From: Burkholderia sp. OK233
Lineage (GTDB): Bacteria > Pseudomonadota > Gammaproteobacteria > Burkholderiales > Burkholderiaceae
Assembly (NCBI RefSeq): GCF_900230185.1
Contig: NZ_OCSR01000001.1
Coordinates: forward strand, 4,464,001-4,528,000
DNA length: 64,000 bases
Direction: 5' to 3'
Part shown: piece by piece, positions 26,234-35,321 of the stretch
Layout of the letters: each line of letters starts with the position of its first letter
Numbering within the stretch: position 1 is the stretch's first letter
The notes under the pieces: model-generated
Databases searched by the model: none
What the model was told of the DNA's origin: nothing
The model's input: the letters and a program-made list of their open reading frames with translations, nothing else
Made by a program: the position numbers and the translations under genes

Positions 26234-27169
26234 TCAGGCCGCTGTCACCGACAGCGAATGGACGAACCAGCGCGTAAAAGCTTCTGCGCCGCAGCGGTTC
26301 AGATGCAGGTAGTCGACGAACGAGGTGTCGGCGAGCGCCAGCTCCGTCTGTCCGTAGACGAATTCAATGCTGTGCGTCTGCGCGAATTTTTCGATCGGCT
26401 GCCAGAACGTCTTCAGTGTCGTGCCGAATTGCGCGCGTGCGACCGCCTCTACCGGTGTCGAGACGATGATGAAGCGCGCGCCGTCCTGCCTGACCTGTCC
26501 GGCGAGCTGGGCAAGGGCGGCATACGCGGCCGGACGCAGGCTGGAGATCGGATGGGTGCGGTACCCATAGACGCGTTCGTCGGCGAGATCGTGTTTGGCG
26601 CATGACAGCAGCACGGATCCGCCGTGATCGAAGTCGAGCGAATCGACATTGCCGGGATGATCCCGGTCGTGCCATCCCGCCGTGACGCGGCGCGTGTAGT
26701 AGTACAGATCCGGCGACTGGATATAGGGTTCGAGCTGCGCACCGGACAGATAGCGTTCGAACGCCTGCCAGTCGATGTCTTTTTCCCAGTGATCTTCAAA
26801 ATCGACATAGGTCGTCGCGAGAATCACCGTGCGGAATTTGCAGTGTTGCGACAGATGCGTGTAGAACGTCGGCAGGTCTTCGATATTCAAACCCCACGAC
26901 GCGGCGTTGATGATGTTCGAGGTCTTCAGGCTGCGCGCCAGTTGCTGGCCGTCCATGTCGTTCAGGGCGACCGACGAACCGATCACCAGCACATCGCAAT
27001 TCGTCGGTGTGAGCCGTTCGCGCAACCATGCGCTCTTTTCGTTGAACGCTTCGCTTGCGGAGAGGCGTGGGGCAGGAATGCGCACGCCTGCCGCAAACGA
27101 CGCGACGATAGCTGCCACGAATAGCACGATCGGAACGCAGAAGCCGGTGAAGAAGGTACGGGCGTTCAT
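26234..27169 (-). CDS. SGNH/AlgX-like membrane-anchored protein
   Basis: A 311-residue protein with an uncleaved N-terminal hydrophobic anchor (about residues 8-28) and a periplasmic domain. 'CDVLVIGSSVALNDMDG' matches SGNH block I with its Ser, and 'FVDYLHLNRCGAEAFTRWF' matches block V with Asp and His. The family works with MBOAT proteins in O-acetylation of alginate and other polymers. Its gene lies 4 bp from the MBOAT gene, strongly suggesting a functional pair. It could transfer or remove acetyl; direction of activity is not decided by sequence. Confidence 0.78.
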   Translation of the reverse strand: MNARTFFTGFCVPIVLFVAAIVASFAAGVRIPAPRLSASEAFNEKSAWLRERLTPTNCDVLVIGSSVALNDMDGQQLARSLKTSNIINAASWGLNIEDLPTFYTHLSQHCKFRTVILATTYVDFEDHWEKDIDWQAFERYLSGAQLEPYIQSPDLYYYTRRVTAGWHDRDHPGNVDSLDFDHGGSVLLSCAKHDLADERVYGYRTHPISSLRPAAYAALAQLAGQVRQDGARFIIVSTPVEAVARAQFGTTLKTFWQPIEKFAQTHSIEFVYGQTELALADTSFVDYLHLNRCGAEAFTRWFVHSLSVTAA

Positions 27170-27173
27170 GATT

Positions 27174-28724
27174 TTAGAATTGGAAGTAGAGAAATTCGGC
27201 TTTGCGGGCGAGAAACAGGAGGCAGAAGATGAACGTCACCCCGCAACTGAGCCCGCTTGCCAACACGAGCGAGCGCGCCGGGCGAGCCGGCAGCGTGCCA
27301 CCGGGTTGCGCGAGACGCGCGACGATCTGCTGCGAGTTCGGGCAGCCCCAGACGATGGCCGCGCTCGCGATCAGCAACAGCACACATTTCTTTGCTTCGG
27401 CGATGCCGTAGGGTTTCAGCGCACGCCACGGTTCATCGAATTGCAGGAGCGACGCGTAGTGTCCGCTCAGCTTCGTGACGAACGGCTGTAGTTGCGCGGG
27501 CAACACGATGCCGTGCAAACCGGTCATGCCGGCGAGCACACCGAAGGCCGCATGAAACGACGGTGCACGGAAGAACACCCACGCGACCATGACGGCGAGA
27601 CACGTAAGGACCGTGCTCAGCACGCGATAGCGTGTGCGCGTTTCCCACTGAACCAGCGTCTCGCCCATAGCGAAGCGCCACGCGTGGTTGACGCATAGGA
27701 ACAACCCGTGCAGACCGCCCCAGATTACGAAGGTCCAGTTCGCGCCGTGCCACAGACCACCGAGCAGCATCGTGACCATCAGGTTCAGATAGCGGTGCGT
27801 GGCGCCGTCGCGGTTGCCGCCGAGCGGAATGTACAGGTAATCGCGCAGGAAACGCGATAGCGTCATATGCCAGCGCCGCCAGAATTCGACAATATTGGCC
27901 GATTTGTACGGCGAATTGAAATTGAGCGGCAACACGATGTTAAACATCCGCGAGATGCCAATCGCCATGTCCGTGTAGCCGGAAAAATCGAAGTAGAGCT
28001 GAAACGTATAGGCCAGCGCGCCGGTCCAGGCGGCCAGCAGATTCAGCGGGACGCCATGGTGGGCCGCATCGAAAACCGGCGACACGTAGGGGCTCAGGTT
28101 ATCGGCGAGCAGGATTTTTTTCGCGAGGCCAATCGTCAGAAACAGCACGCCGGTGGCGACATTGGCGGGCACGATCCGGTAGCAGTCGCGACTTGCGAAC
28201 TGCGGCATCATTTCCTTGTGATGCAGCACTGGTCCGGCGATCAGATGCGGAAAATACGTGACGAATAGCGTGTAGTGGACGAAGTTGAATTCGGTCGCGA
28301 TGCCGCGGTATGCATCGACGAGAAAGGCAATCTGCGTGAACGTGAAGAACGAGATGCCTAGCGGCAGCACGATATCCAGCGCGCTGAGATGCGCCCCCAA
28401 CGACTGGTCGACGGTGGCGATGAAGAAGTTGCTGTACTTGTAGAGCGCCAGCACGCTGAGATTGCACGCGATCGCCAGCGCGAGCAGCCGCTTGCCGCCC
28501 GGCGTATGGTGGCGTCGCGAAAGTTCGCGGCCGGCCAGATAGTTGCCGCTGACCGAAAGCATCAATAGCAGGACGAAATGCGGATTCCACCAGCCATAGA
28601 AGAACAGCGACGCGAGCGCCAGCCAGCCAGCGGCGAGTAAGCGGTTGTAACGCCCGATCGCAAAGAAGATGACCAGGACGATCGGAAGGAAGGCGAACAG
28701 AAATTCGAAGCTGTTGAAGAGCAT
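27174..28724 (-). CDS. MBOAT family O-acyltransferase (AlgI/DltB-like)
   Basis: A 516-residue polytopic inner-membrane protein. 'FLPIVLVIFFAIGRYNRLLA' opens the family, 'LPLGISFFTFTQIAFLVDAY' and 'HLIAGPVLHHKEMMPQF' follow, and 'MLLGGLWHGANWTFVIWGGL' contains the catalytic His. AlgI-type members carry acetyl groups across the membrane for polymer O-acetylation, usually with an SGNH partner such as the gene 4 bp downstream. The ATG at 28724 begins the typical short N-terminus; the frame continues upstream to 28865 with unrelated sequence. Confidence 0.92.
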   Translation of the reverse strand: MLFNSFEFLFAFLPIVLVIFFAIGRYNRLLAAGWLALASLFFYGWWNPHFVLLLMLSVSGNYLAGRELSRRHHTPGGKRLLALAIACNLSVLALYKYSNFFIATVDQSLGAHLSALDIVLPLGISFFTFTQIAFLVDAYRGIATEFNFVHYTLFVTYFPHLIAGPVLHHKEMMPQFASRDCYRIVPANVATGVLFLTIGLAKKILLADNLSPYVSPVFDAAHHGVPLNLLAAWTGALAYTFQLYFDFSGYTDMAIGISRMFNIVLPLNFNSPYKSANIVEFWRRWHMTLSRFLRDYLYIPLGGNRDGATHRYLNLMVTMLLGGLWHGANWTFVIWGGLHGLFLCVNHAWRFAMGETLVQWETRTRYRVLSTVLTCLAVMVAWVFFRAPSFHAAFGVLAGMTGLHGIVLPAQLQPFVTKLSGHYASLLQFDEPWRALKPYGIAEAKKCVLLLIASAAIVWGCPNSQQIVARLAQPGGTLPARPARSLVLASGLSCGVTFIFCLLFLARKAEFLYFQF

Positions 28725-28966
28725 GCTCGACTCGCACTCGGTGACTAGGCCACGGCTCGCAGCACTGTGGACGATGGCCCAGATGGTGCGCCAGGACAGG
28801 CTTTGAATGTGTGCGCGTGCGTACAGATTAGCGCGGCCCGTGAGGGTTAAATGAGGCTCGTGCACGGTGACACGGGTTGCGTGATCGCCGGCAACGCTAA
28901 AAGAAGAAGCCGGTCCGCGCTCAGGCGAGTGCGGGTGTCAGGCCTGGCCATCTGCGAGGGTAGGTA

Positions 28967-30862
28967 ATGAAACCTGTCGTCTTTGACGACTGCTTTGGCT
29001 GGCTGCATCCTGCGCCGGGCGAGAGCGGCGTCGTGCTGTGCAATCCGTTTGGATACGATGCGCTGTGTACGCATCGTGGCTGGCGCAAACTCGCCGAGCG
29101 AATTGCTGCGGCGGGCATGCCGGTGTTACGTTTCGACTATCCGGGCGCGGGCGATTCGGCTGGCGTGGAAGACGATCCGCAGCGGTTGAACGCGTGGCTC
29201 GATAGCATCGTCGCCGCCACCGGACGGCTGCGCGAATGGACTGGCGTGACGCGCGTGTCGCTGGTCGGTCTGCGGTTCGGCGCGACGCTGGCGGCGCTGG
29301 CGGCCGAACGGATTGGCGGCGTCGATAACCTCGTCTTGCTGGCGCCGCCGATTATAGGACGCAACTATCTGCGTGAGCTGCGCGCGCATCGGCAAAGCTG
29401 GCTCAGCACGCCCGCAGGCATGAACGGCGACGCGATCGCCGACCCTGATACCTATGTCGAGGCGTTCGGCTTCGGGCTATACGGCGACGATATCGCCCGA
29501 ATCGGCGCGCTCGATCTGAGGCGCGATACGGCCAAGCCGGGCCGCCGCGTACTCCTGCTCGATTCGAGCGACCGCAACCGCGCGCAGGCGTTGGCCGAAC
29601 GCTATGTTGCCAATGGCGTGACGGTGGAACGTCACAGTTTCGACGAGTGCGACCGCTTTGTGATCGAAGCGCTGTACAGCGAAGAACCGGTTGAGGCGTT
29701 TTCGCGTGTCACTGCGTGGCTGGCTGAAGGGCTGCCGGTTGATCACGCAAGCGCCTGTGCGGATACGGACGCGTCGGCCCCGGGCGACCCCGAACCACTC
29801 GAACCCGAACTCGCGCTTGCGCCGTACAACGCCGTTGAGCGGCCGGTGGTATTCGGAAAGTGTTTTGGCATCTATTGCGAACCCAATGCGCCGCGCGTCG
29901 ACACACCCGCGATGCTGTTCTTCAACACCGGCGCGAGTCATCACATCGGCGACGGCCGCATCTTCGTGCTGTTCGCGAGGCGTCTGGCGGCGCTCGGCAT
30001 CGCGTCGCTGCGCATGGACCTGAGCGGCCTCGGTGACGCAGTGCCGGCCGCCGCTGCCATCACGCTCGACACGATCTATTCCGACACGTCGTGCAACGAC
30101 GCGGGCGCTGGCGCCGACTGGCTAGTCGCGCACGGTCACGCGCGCCTCGTCACGTTTGGCGTGTGCGGGGGCGCGTTTGTCGGGCTGCATGCGTGCGCGC
30201 GTCATCCAAACATCGTCGGCGGCTTTGGTGTGAATCTGCAGAAATTCATCTGGGACGGCGCGGCGCGCGAGCCGGGCGCCCATCAGTTCGCGTCGTCGAA
30301 GGTCTATTGGCGCTCGGCGCTGACGCGCGAAAAATGGTTGCGCGCGCTGCGCGGTCAAAGCCATCCGTTGCGCATTGCTAGCGTGCTCGGAAAGCGGGTC
30401 GCGCGATCTTGCTGGCTAGCCGCGACCGGCTGGATCGAACACCTTACCGGCTGGCCGCTTACCACCAACGAAGTGCGCGATATCGTGCGCACGCTTCACG
30501 CCAAAGGAGTGCATTTGCGGCTCGTTTACGGCGAGTTCGACGTCGGGCTCGACGAGGCGCGCGTGCAGTTCGGCGCACGGCTAGGCGCATTGCTGCGCTA
30601 TTCGCGCGTGCGCGCCGTCACGTTGCCGAAGCTCGATCATGCGCTCTTCACGCGCCCCGCGCGCGAAGCGGCGATGGCCGATGCCGAACGGTGGCTGTTT
30701 TCAGAAGTGATCCAGGCGGCAGTTCCTGCAGGCGCCGTAATCGATACCGCCGGCGCAACGACGCCGGAGCTTTTCCAGAGTCAGTCCGCCAGCTCGCCGA
30801 CTGGTGGAACAACGAGTTCCCGGCCCCCGGCACACCCATACCTCGACGGAGTACGTCCGTGA
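28967..30862 (+). CDS. Tandem alpha/beta-hydrolase fold protein with altered nucleophiles
   Basis: A 631-residue protein made of two alpha/beta-hydrolase domains (about 1-255 and 290-600). Domain 1 has 'LRFDYPGAGDSAG' and a nucleophile elbow GLRFG, where Arg103 replaces Ser. Domain 2 has 'LRMDLSGLGDA' and the elbow GVCGG with Cys400, and a late 'LPKLDHALFT' that may supply the His. Domain 1 therefore looks catalytically dead, and domain 2 might use Cys. Related two-hydrolase systems occur beside exopolysaccharide and exosortase loci. It has GAGGG before the ATG and overlaps the methyltransferase start by 4 bp. The tail after about residue 595 is low-complexity. Confidence 0.8.
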   Translation: MKPVVFDDCFGWLHPAPGESGVVLCNPFGYDALCTHRGWRKLAERIAAAGMPVLRFDYPGAGDSAGVEDDPQRLNAWLDSIVAATGRLREWTGVTRVSLVGLRFGATLAALAAERIGGVDNLVLLAPPIIGRNYLRELRAHRQSWLSTPAGMNGDAIADPDTYVEAFGFGLYGDDIARIGALDLRRDTAKPGRRVLLLDSSDRNRAQALAERYVANGVTVERHSFDECDRFVIEALYSEEPVEAFSRVTAWLAEGLPVDHASACADTDASAPGDPEPLEPELALAPYNAVERPVVFGKCFGIYCEPNAPRVDTPAMLFFNTGASHHIGDGRIFVLFARRLAALGIASLRMDLSGLGDAVPAAAAITLDTIYSDTSCNDAGAGADWLVAHGHARLVTFGVCGGAFVGLHACARHPNIVGGFGVNLQKFIWDGAAREPGAHQFASSKVYWRSALTREKWLRALRGQSHPLRIASVLGKRVARSCWLAATGWIEHLTGWPLTTNEVRDIVRTLHAKGVHLRLVYGEFDVGLDEARVQFGARLGALLRYSRVRAVTLPKLDHALFTRPAREAAMADAERWLFSEVIQAAVPAGAVIDTAGATTPELFQSQSASSPTGGTTSSRPPAHPYLDGVRP

Positions 30863-31698
30863 ATACACAGTCACTGTCCGAGTTGGACCGTATCAACCGC
30901 ACGGCGTGGAATTCGCCGGACGCGACGCGCGAATTCACTATCGAAAAGACTTTCTCCGATCCGGGCGAGCAGGCAGCGCTCGATTGGCTGAGGCCGCGTT
31001 GCGCGGGTCTGCCGTTGCTCGATATCGGCATCGGCACGGGCCGCACGATTCCGCTGATGACCTCGCTTTCGAGCGACTACACCGGCGTCGACTACACGCC
31101 CAGGCTGCTGGAAATGGCGAAGTCGCGCTATCCCGAGCTGGACTTGCGGCATATGGATGCGCGCGACATGTCCGCACTGCCGTCCGGGCATTACGGGCTG
31201 GTCGAGTTCAGCTGGAACGGCATCGACTGCGTCGATTACGACGGCCGCGTGAAGATTCTCAACGAGATGTACCGCGTGTTGCGGCCTGGCGGTTTCGTGC
31301 TGTTCTCATCGCATAACCGCGGCGGTCCTGGCTATGGCGAGAACATCTGGCAGCTGCTGCCGGAATTCACCCTCAACCCGCTCAAGCTCGGCTGGCGCAC
31401 GCTGCGCTCGTTGCGGCGCTTTCAGCTCGGCACTTTGAACTATATGCGCAACAGACGGCTGAATCGCGACTATGGCAGCTACGCGCTGAAAACGGCGGCG
31501 GCGCACAACTTTGGCATTGTGATCGTCTATACGACGCTCGCCGAACAGCGCCGGCAGCTTGCCGAGGTCGGCTTTCAGCGCGATGTGGTGTTCGGCAGTT
31601 GCGATGGTGACCTGATCGCCGACGACGTGGAAACGAGCAACGCGTGGTGGTTTCATTTCATCGCGCACAAACCGCTTGCCGCGCGCTGTTTCGACTGA
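30859..31698 (+). CDS. Class I SAM-dependent methyltransferase
   Basis: A 279-residue methyltransferase. The SAM-binding motif I is 'LLDIGIGTGRTIPLM', followed by 'YTGVDYTPRLLEMA' (acidic end of beta 2), 'MDARDMSALPSGHYGLVEFS' and 'EMYRVLRPGGFVLFSSHNRG'. The GTG at 30859 was chosen because it lies in a GTGA overlap with the hydrolase stop and directly precedes conserved sequence; the frame is open much further upstream but only as a shadow of the hydrolase. It may methylate an EPS sugar or precursor. Acceptor unknown. Confidence 0.88.
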   Translation: MNTQSLSELDRINRTAWNSPDATREFTIEKTFSDPGEQAALDWLRPRCAGLPLLDIGIGTGRTIPLMTSLSSDYTGVDYTPRLLEMAKSRYPELDLRHMDARDMSALPSGHYGLVEFSWNGIDCVDYDGRVKILNEMYRVLRPGGFVLFSSHNRGGPGYGENIWQLLPEFTLNPLKLGWRTLRSLRRFQLGTLNYMRNRRLNRDYGSYALKTAAAHNFGIVIVYTTLAEQRRQLAEVGFQRDVVFGSCDGDLIADDVETSNAWWFHFIAHKPLAARCFD

Positions 31699-31788
31699 CC
31701 GCCGTTGATCGGACGAAGGCGGTGCGCCACGCGCATCGCACACATTAAAAGTACGAACAGACCAGGTTGAACCTAACGGGAATCGCAC

Positions 31789-33378
31789 ATGAATCGCATC
31801 GTTGAACCAGGCAATCCGATCGCGTCGGCTGCGGGTGTCACCGGAAAGGCCACGCGTTTGTGCGTCCAGCCGGTGATTCTCGCGGGTGGATCCGGCACGC
31901 GGCTATGGCCGTTGTCGCGCGAACGCAATCCGAAACAACTGATCGGCCTGATGGGCAACGAATCGCTGCTCGAAGCGACATTGCGCCGGATCGACCTCGC
32001 GTTTGCCACGGCGGGGCGCGGCGCGACGGCAGCTGAGAGGCCGACCGCCGCCACGCTGAGCATGGCCACGCCGCTCGTGGTGTGCTGCGAGGACCTGCGC
32101 CTGCAAACGCTCGAACGGCTCGAACAGTGCGCCCGGCCGGCGCGGATGGTGCTCGAGCCGGTGCCGCGCAATACCGCGCCGGCGCTGACCGTCGCGGCGT
32201 TGGCCGCGCGCGCGGCCGGCGACGACCCGATCATCGTCGCGTTGCCGGCGGACCATCTGATTGCCGATCATGCGGCTTTCGGTGCGGCGCTTGTGGAAGC
32301 GGTCTCTCACGCCGCGCGTGGTGCGATCGTGACGCTGGGTGTGCCGCCGCAGCGCGCGGAAACCGGTTACGGCTATATCCGCACGGGTACGGCGCTCGGC
32401 GCGCACGGGGCACGTGCGATCGAACGCTTCGTCGAGAAGCCCGATGCGGAACTCGCCGGACGCTATGTCGCCTCCGGCGAGTACTGGTGGAACAGCGGCA
32501 TGTTCGTGGTGCGCGCGTCGGTGTGGCTCGCGGCCATCGAGCTATGCCGGCCCGCGATCGCGGCGGCTTGCGCGGCGGCTTTCGAGCATGCCGCTGTAGA
32601 TGGCGACGGCACACTGCATCTGGCGCGTGAAGCATTCGCCGCGTGTCCTTCCGACTCGATCGACTACGCCGTGATGGAGCGCGTCGCCACTGACGCTCGC
32701 CTCGCCGGCGTTGCGGTGCCATTGGTCGCGGGCTGGTCGGACGTGGGCGCCTGGGATTCGGTATGGGAAGCGTCCGACAAGGACGCGTGCGGCAACGTCG
32801 CGCGTGGCCGCGTGATGTTCGAGGACTCGACCGACAGTTTCGCGCATTCCGAGGGGCGCCTCGTTGCGTGTGTCGGCGTGAGCGGCGTGGTGGTGGTCGA
32901 GACCGCCGACGCGGTGCTGGTCGTCTCCAAAGATCGCGTACAGGACGTCAAGGCGATCGTCAGCCGCCTGAAGGCGGAGCAGGGCACGGAGGCGCAGGAG
33001 CATCGCAAGGTCGGCCGGCCGTGGGGCTTTTACGACTCGCTCGAGCGCGGGGAGCGCTTCCAGGTGAAGCGCATCGTCGTCAAGCCGGGCGGGCGTCTGT
33101 CGTTGCAGATGCATCACCATCGCGCGGAACATTGGATCGTGGTGCGCGGCACCGCGCGCGTCACGCGCGGCGACGAGTGTTTCCTGCTTTCGGAGAATCA
33201 GTCGACGTATATTCCGCTCGGCGTCACGCACCGGCTCGAAAATCCGGGCAAGACGCCGCTTGAAATGATCGAGGTGCAATCAGGCGGCTATCTCGGCGAA
33301 GACGACATCGTGCGCTTCGACGATCAATACGGTCGCGATCAGGAGAGCGGCCATGCAGGCGCGGGTACTTCACAGTGA
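31789..33378 (+). CDS. manC: Mannose-1-phosphate guanylyltransferase / mannose-6-phosphate isomerase (type II, bifunctional)
   Basis: A 529-residue enzyme supplying GDP-mannose. The N-terminal nucleotidyltransferase domain has 'PVILAGGSGTRLWPLSRERN' and 'RFVEKPDAELAGRYV'. The C-terminal cupin isomerase domain has 'RPWGFYDSLERGERFQVKRI', 'QMHHHRAEHWIVVRGTARVT' and 'STYIPLGVTHRLENPG', with the metal-binding His. This is the AlgA/XanB/BceA arrangement. Its location supports mannose or a GDP-mannose-derived sugar in the polysaccharide. It overlaps the downstream flavin reductase gene by 26 bp in another frame. It is slightly longer than the usual 470-510 residues because of Ala-rich inserts near residues 75-95. 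Confidence 0.95.
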   Translation: MNRIVEPGNPIASAAGVTGKATRLCVQPVILAGGSGTRLWPLSRERNPKQLIGLMGNESLLEATLRRIDLAFATAGRGATAAERPTAATLSMATPLVVCCEDLRLQTLERLEQCARPARMVLEPVPRNTAPALTVAALAARAAGDDPIIVALPADHLIADHAAFGAALVEAVSHAARGAIVTLGVPPQRAETGYGYIRTGTALGAHGARAIERFVEKPDAELAGRYVASGEYWWNSGMFVVRASVWLAAIELCRPAIAAACAAAFEHAAVDGDGTLHLAREAFAACPSDSIDYAVMERVATDARLAGVAVPLVAGWSDVGAWDSVWEASDKDACGNVARGRVMFEDSTDSFAHSEGRLVACVGVSGVVVVETADAVLVVSKDRVQDVKAIVSRLKAEQGTEAQEHRKVGRPWGFYDSLERGERFQVKRIVVKPGGRLSLQMHHHRAEHWIVVRGTARVTRGDECFLLSENQSTYIPLGVTHRLENPGKTPLEMIEVQSGGYLGEDDIVRFDDQYGRDQESGHAGAGTSQ

Positions 33379-34063
33379 CGCACCGCAGGCGGTGCGTGCC
33401 ACGGCGTTGCAGGACCCTGCGGCCTGCGGCGCAGGCGGCGCGGCCGGTTCAGGTACGGCCTGCTGCCCGGGCACGGCCGCCGTGAACGCGGCAGGCTCAA
33501 ACGCGGCGGACCAGAACGTGGCGAGCTTCGACGAGCGCCGTTTCCGCCATGCGCTGGGGCGTTTCGCCACCGGCGTCGTGGTGATTTCGACCGGCAGCGG
33601 CGACGGGATGCACGCGATGACCGCTAATGCCTTCATGTCGGGTTCGCTCAAACCGCCGCTGATCGTCGTGTCGGTCGGGCACCGCGCGCGCATGCACGAG
33701 CGTCTGATAAACAGCGCGAGGTTCGGCGTGAGCGTGTTGTCCGACGCCCAGGAACCCCATAGCCGCCACTTTGCCGGTGAGCCGCAGGGCCGGCTTGCGC
33801 CGCGTTTCGCGCCGGTGGACGGCTTGCCGGACGTGGTGTTGCTCGAACACGCCGCCGCCCGCTTCGCGGCGCGCATGGTGGACCGGCATCCGTGCGGCGA
33901 CCACACGCTCTTTGTCGGCGAAGTGCTGGTGTTCTCACTCGACGAACACGCGCCGCTGATCTTTTTTGGCGGGCGTTATGCGTCGGTGGCCAAGCCGCTC
34001 GAGGCGCCGGTGACAACGCCGGTCGGAACGCCGGTCACGATCAACCCGCTTCTGAAGCGGTGA
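33353..34063 (+). CDS. Flavin reductase family protein (FMN-binding split barrel)
   Basis: A 236-residue protein. After a roughly 60-residue Ala/Gly-rich leader comes the flavin-reductase-like domain: 'FRHALGRFATGVVVISTGSG', 'MHAMTANAFMSGSLKPPLIV' (flavin binding) and 'PCGDHTLFVGEVLVFSL' with the conserved His. Such proteins reduce FMN or FAD with NAD(P)H for partner monooxygenases. It overlaps manC by 26 bp, so it is translated with EPS genes even though no monooxygenase is next to it. An internal start near 33521 (GTG) would remove the leader. Possible partners are the acyl-CoA-dehydrogenase-like protein at 11412-12710 or an enzyme elsewhere. Confidence 0.85.
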   Translation: MQARVLHSDAPQAVRATALQDPAACGAGGAAGSGTACCPGTAAVNAAGSNAADQNVASFDERRFRHALGRFATGVVVISTGSGDGMHAMTANAFMSGSLKPPLIVVSVGHRARMHERLINSARFGVSVLSDAQEPHSRHFAGEPQGRLAPRFAPVDGLPDVVLLEHAAARFAARMVDRHPCGDHTLFVGEVLVFSLDEHAPLIFFGGRYASVAKPLEAPVTTPVGTPVTINPLLKR

Positions 34064-34475
34064 GTGCGCCGGGTTTCCTTTCAATTCGCCCGCGATTTTT
34101 CGCATTCCATTGCCGACGATGCGCGAAATCTGAAGCGCCGCAGCGTTGCGCCAGTCTTTTCGCGCCTATCCCTAGCCGCCTGGGGGTGTGGATCAGACAA
34201 ATCGATTTCCTACGTGCGTCTTCGCACTATGCAAATTTCGCAACGCAGGCACGCTTGAGACGCAAGCTTATGGCCCGTCAAAACATGCGGCGTTACACGG
34301 AAGAAACAATTCTTCAGAGGGATAACCCTCTCAGGACGTTTCCCAACTGGCGCAACCGTTTCGAAGCTAGCAACGTATCGTAAAAGAACAACGTCACGTA
34401 GATAAAACGACACATGAGGGCTGTTTGATCAACAGGCTACGCGGGGGCAAACACCGCTTCGGGGAGAGTGTCAAA
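34064..34475. other. 412-bp intergenic region before the FadR-type regulator
   Basis: No gene recognised. It is richer in A and T than its surroundings from about 34190 onward, which suits a promoter for the downstream regulator. It includes the short palindrome at 34316-34331. Confidence 0.55.
34316..34331. promoter_or_regulatory. Palindrome upstream of the FadR-type regulator
   Basis: AGAGGG-ATAA-CCCTCT is a 16-bp perfect inverted repeat about 145 bp upstream of the regulator ATG. It could be an operator; it lacks a T-run and is not a convincing terminator. Confidence 0.35.
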
Positions 34476-35192
34476 ATGGAACAGGCAAACAAGGATCGAT
34501 CGCTGGTCAGCAAAGTCATGGATGGACTCGTGACCGGCATTGTCGAAGAGAAGTACGGCGCCATCCTGCCACCGCAGGATGTGCTGTCGAAGGAGTTCGA
34601 CGTCAGCCGCACCGTCATGCGCGAGGCGCTGTCGATGCTGCTCGCGCGCGACATGCTGGACGTGCGGCCCAAGATCGGCACGCGCATCCGGCCGATGAGC
34701 GATTGGCGCATGATCGACGAGGACGTCGTGAACTGGCGTTTTCGCGCGAAACCCGATCCGCTGTTTCTGCGCGACGTGATCGAGTTTCGCATCCTGATCG
34801 AGCCGCGCGCCTCGGCGCAGGCGGCCGCGCGGGGCAGTGCGGCGGACGTCGCGGCAATTCGCGAGGCGTTCGACGCGTTCCGCGTGATCCGGCCGGGCGA
34901 GCCGGGCTATCAGTCTGCCGACGAACTGTTCCATGCGCGCATCGTGGTGGCGAGCGGCAATCAGTTCTTCAAGCAGATGGCGGCGATCATTCGCGGCGCG
35001 CTGTCGACCGTCAACCCGATCGTCAATCAGAAGGACGGTGTGTGGGAGAAGGCGGTGAGCACGCATCAGCGCGTGGTCGAAGCAATCGAACGGCGCGATC
35101 CGAAGGAAGCGGAAATCGCCTCGCTGGCGATGATCGACTACACCGCGGAAGAGATCGGCAGCAGCTTTACGTCGGAACCGCCGGTGCGCTGA
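34476..35192 (+). CDS. GntR family transcriptional regulator, FadR subfamily
   Basis: A 238-residue regulator. The N-terminal winged helix has 'ILPPQDVLSKEFDVSRTVMR' and 'MLDVRPKIGTRIRP'; the C-terminal FCD ligand-binding domain has 'VIEFRILIEPRASAQAAARG' and the metal-binding His in 'DELFHARIVVASGNQF' and 'STHQRVVEAIERRD'. ATG 34476 has GGGGAG upstream; an in-frame TTG at 34425 is less likely. FadR-type proteins often control sugar-acid or organic-acid use. The Gfo/Idh/MocA gene 129 bp downstream is a plausible target. Confidence 0.92.
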   Translation: MEQANKDRSLVSKVMDGLVTGIVEEKYGAILPPQDVLSKEFDVSRTVMREALSMLLARDMLDVRPKIGTRIRPMSDWRMIDEDVVNWRFRAKPDPLFLRDVIEFRILIEPRASAQAAARGSAADVAAIREAFDAFRVIRPGEPGYQSADELFHARIVVASGNQFFKQMAAIIRGALSTVNPIVNQKDGVWEKAVSTHQRVVEAIERRDPKEAEIASLAMIDYTAEEIGSSFTSEPPVR

Positions 35193-35321
35193 GCGCGGCC
35201 GCTGGGAATGCGTTCCTGCAGGGATCTTGCATAACGAACGGCGCGACAGCATGCCTGCGCATGCGCGCGCGGCTTGCGTCACAATAGCGCCTGTTCTGAA
35301 CTGCACGGACTCGAAGGAACG

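Noticed and set aside
30409..30858. Upstream extension of the methyltransferase frame
   Set aside because: It lies wholly within the tandem hydrolase gene in another frame and reads as Arg/Ala-rich shadow; the GTG at 30859 fits the 4-bp overlap.
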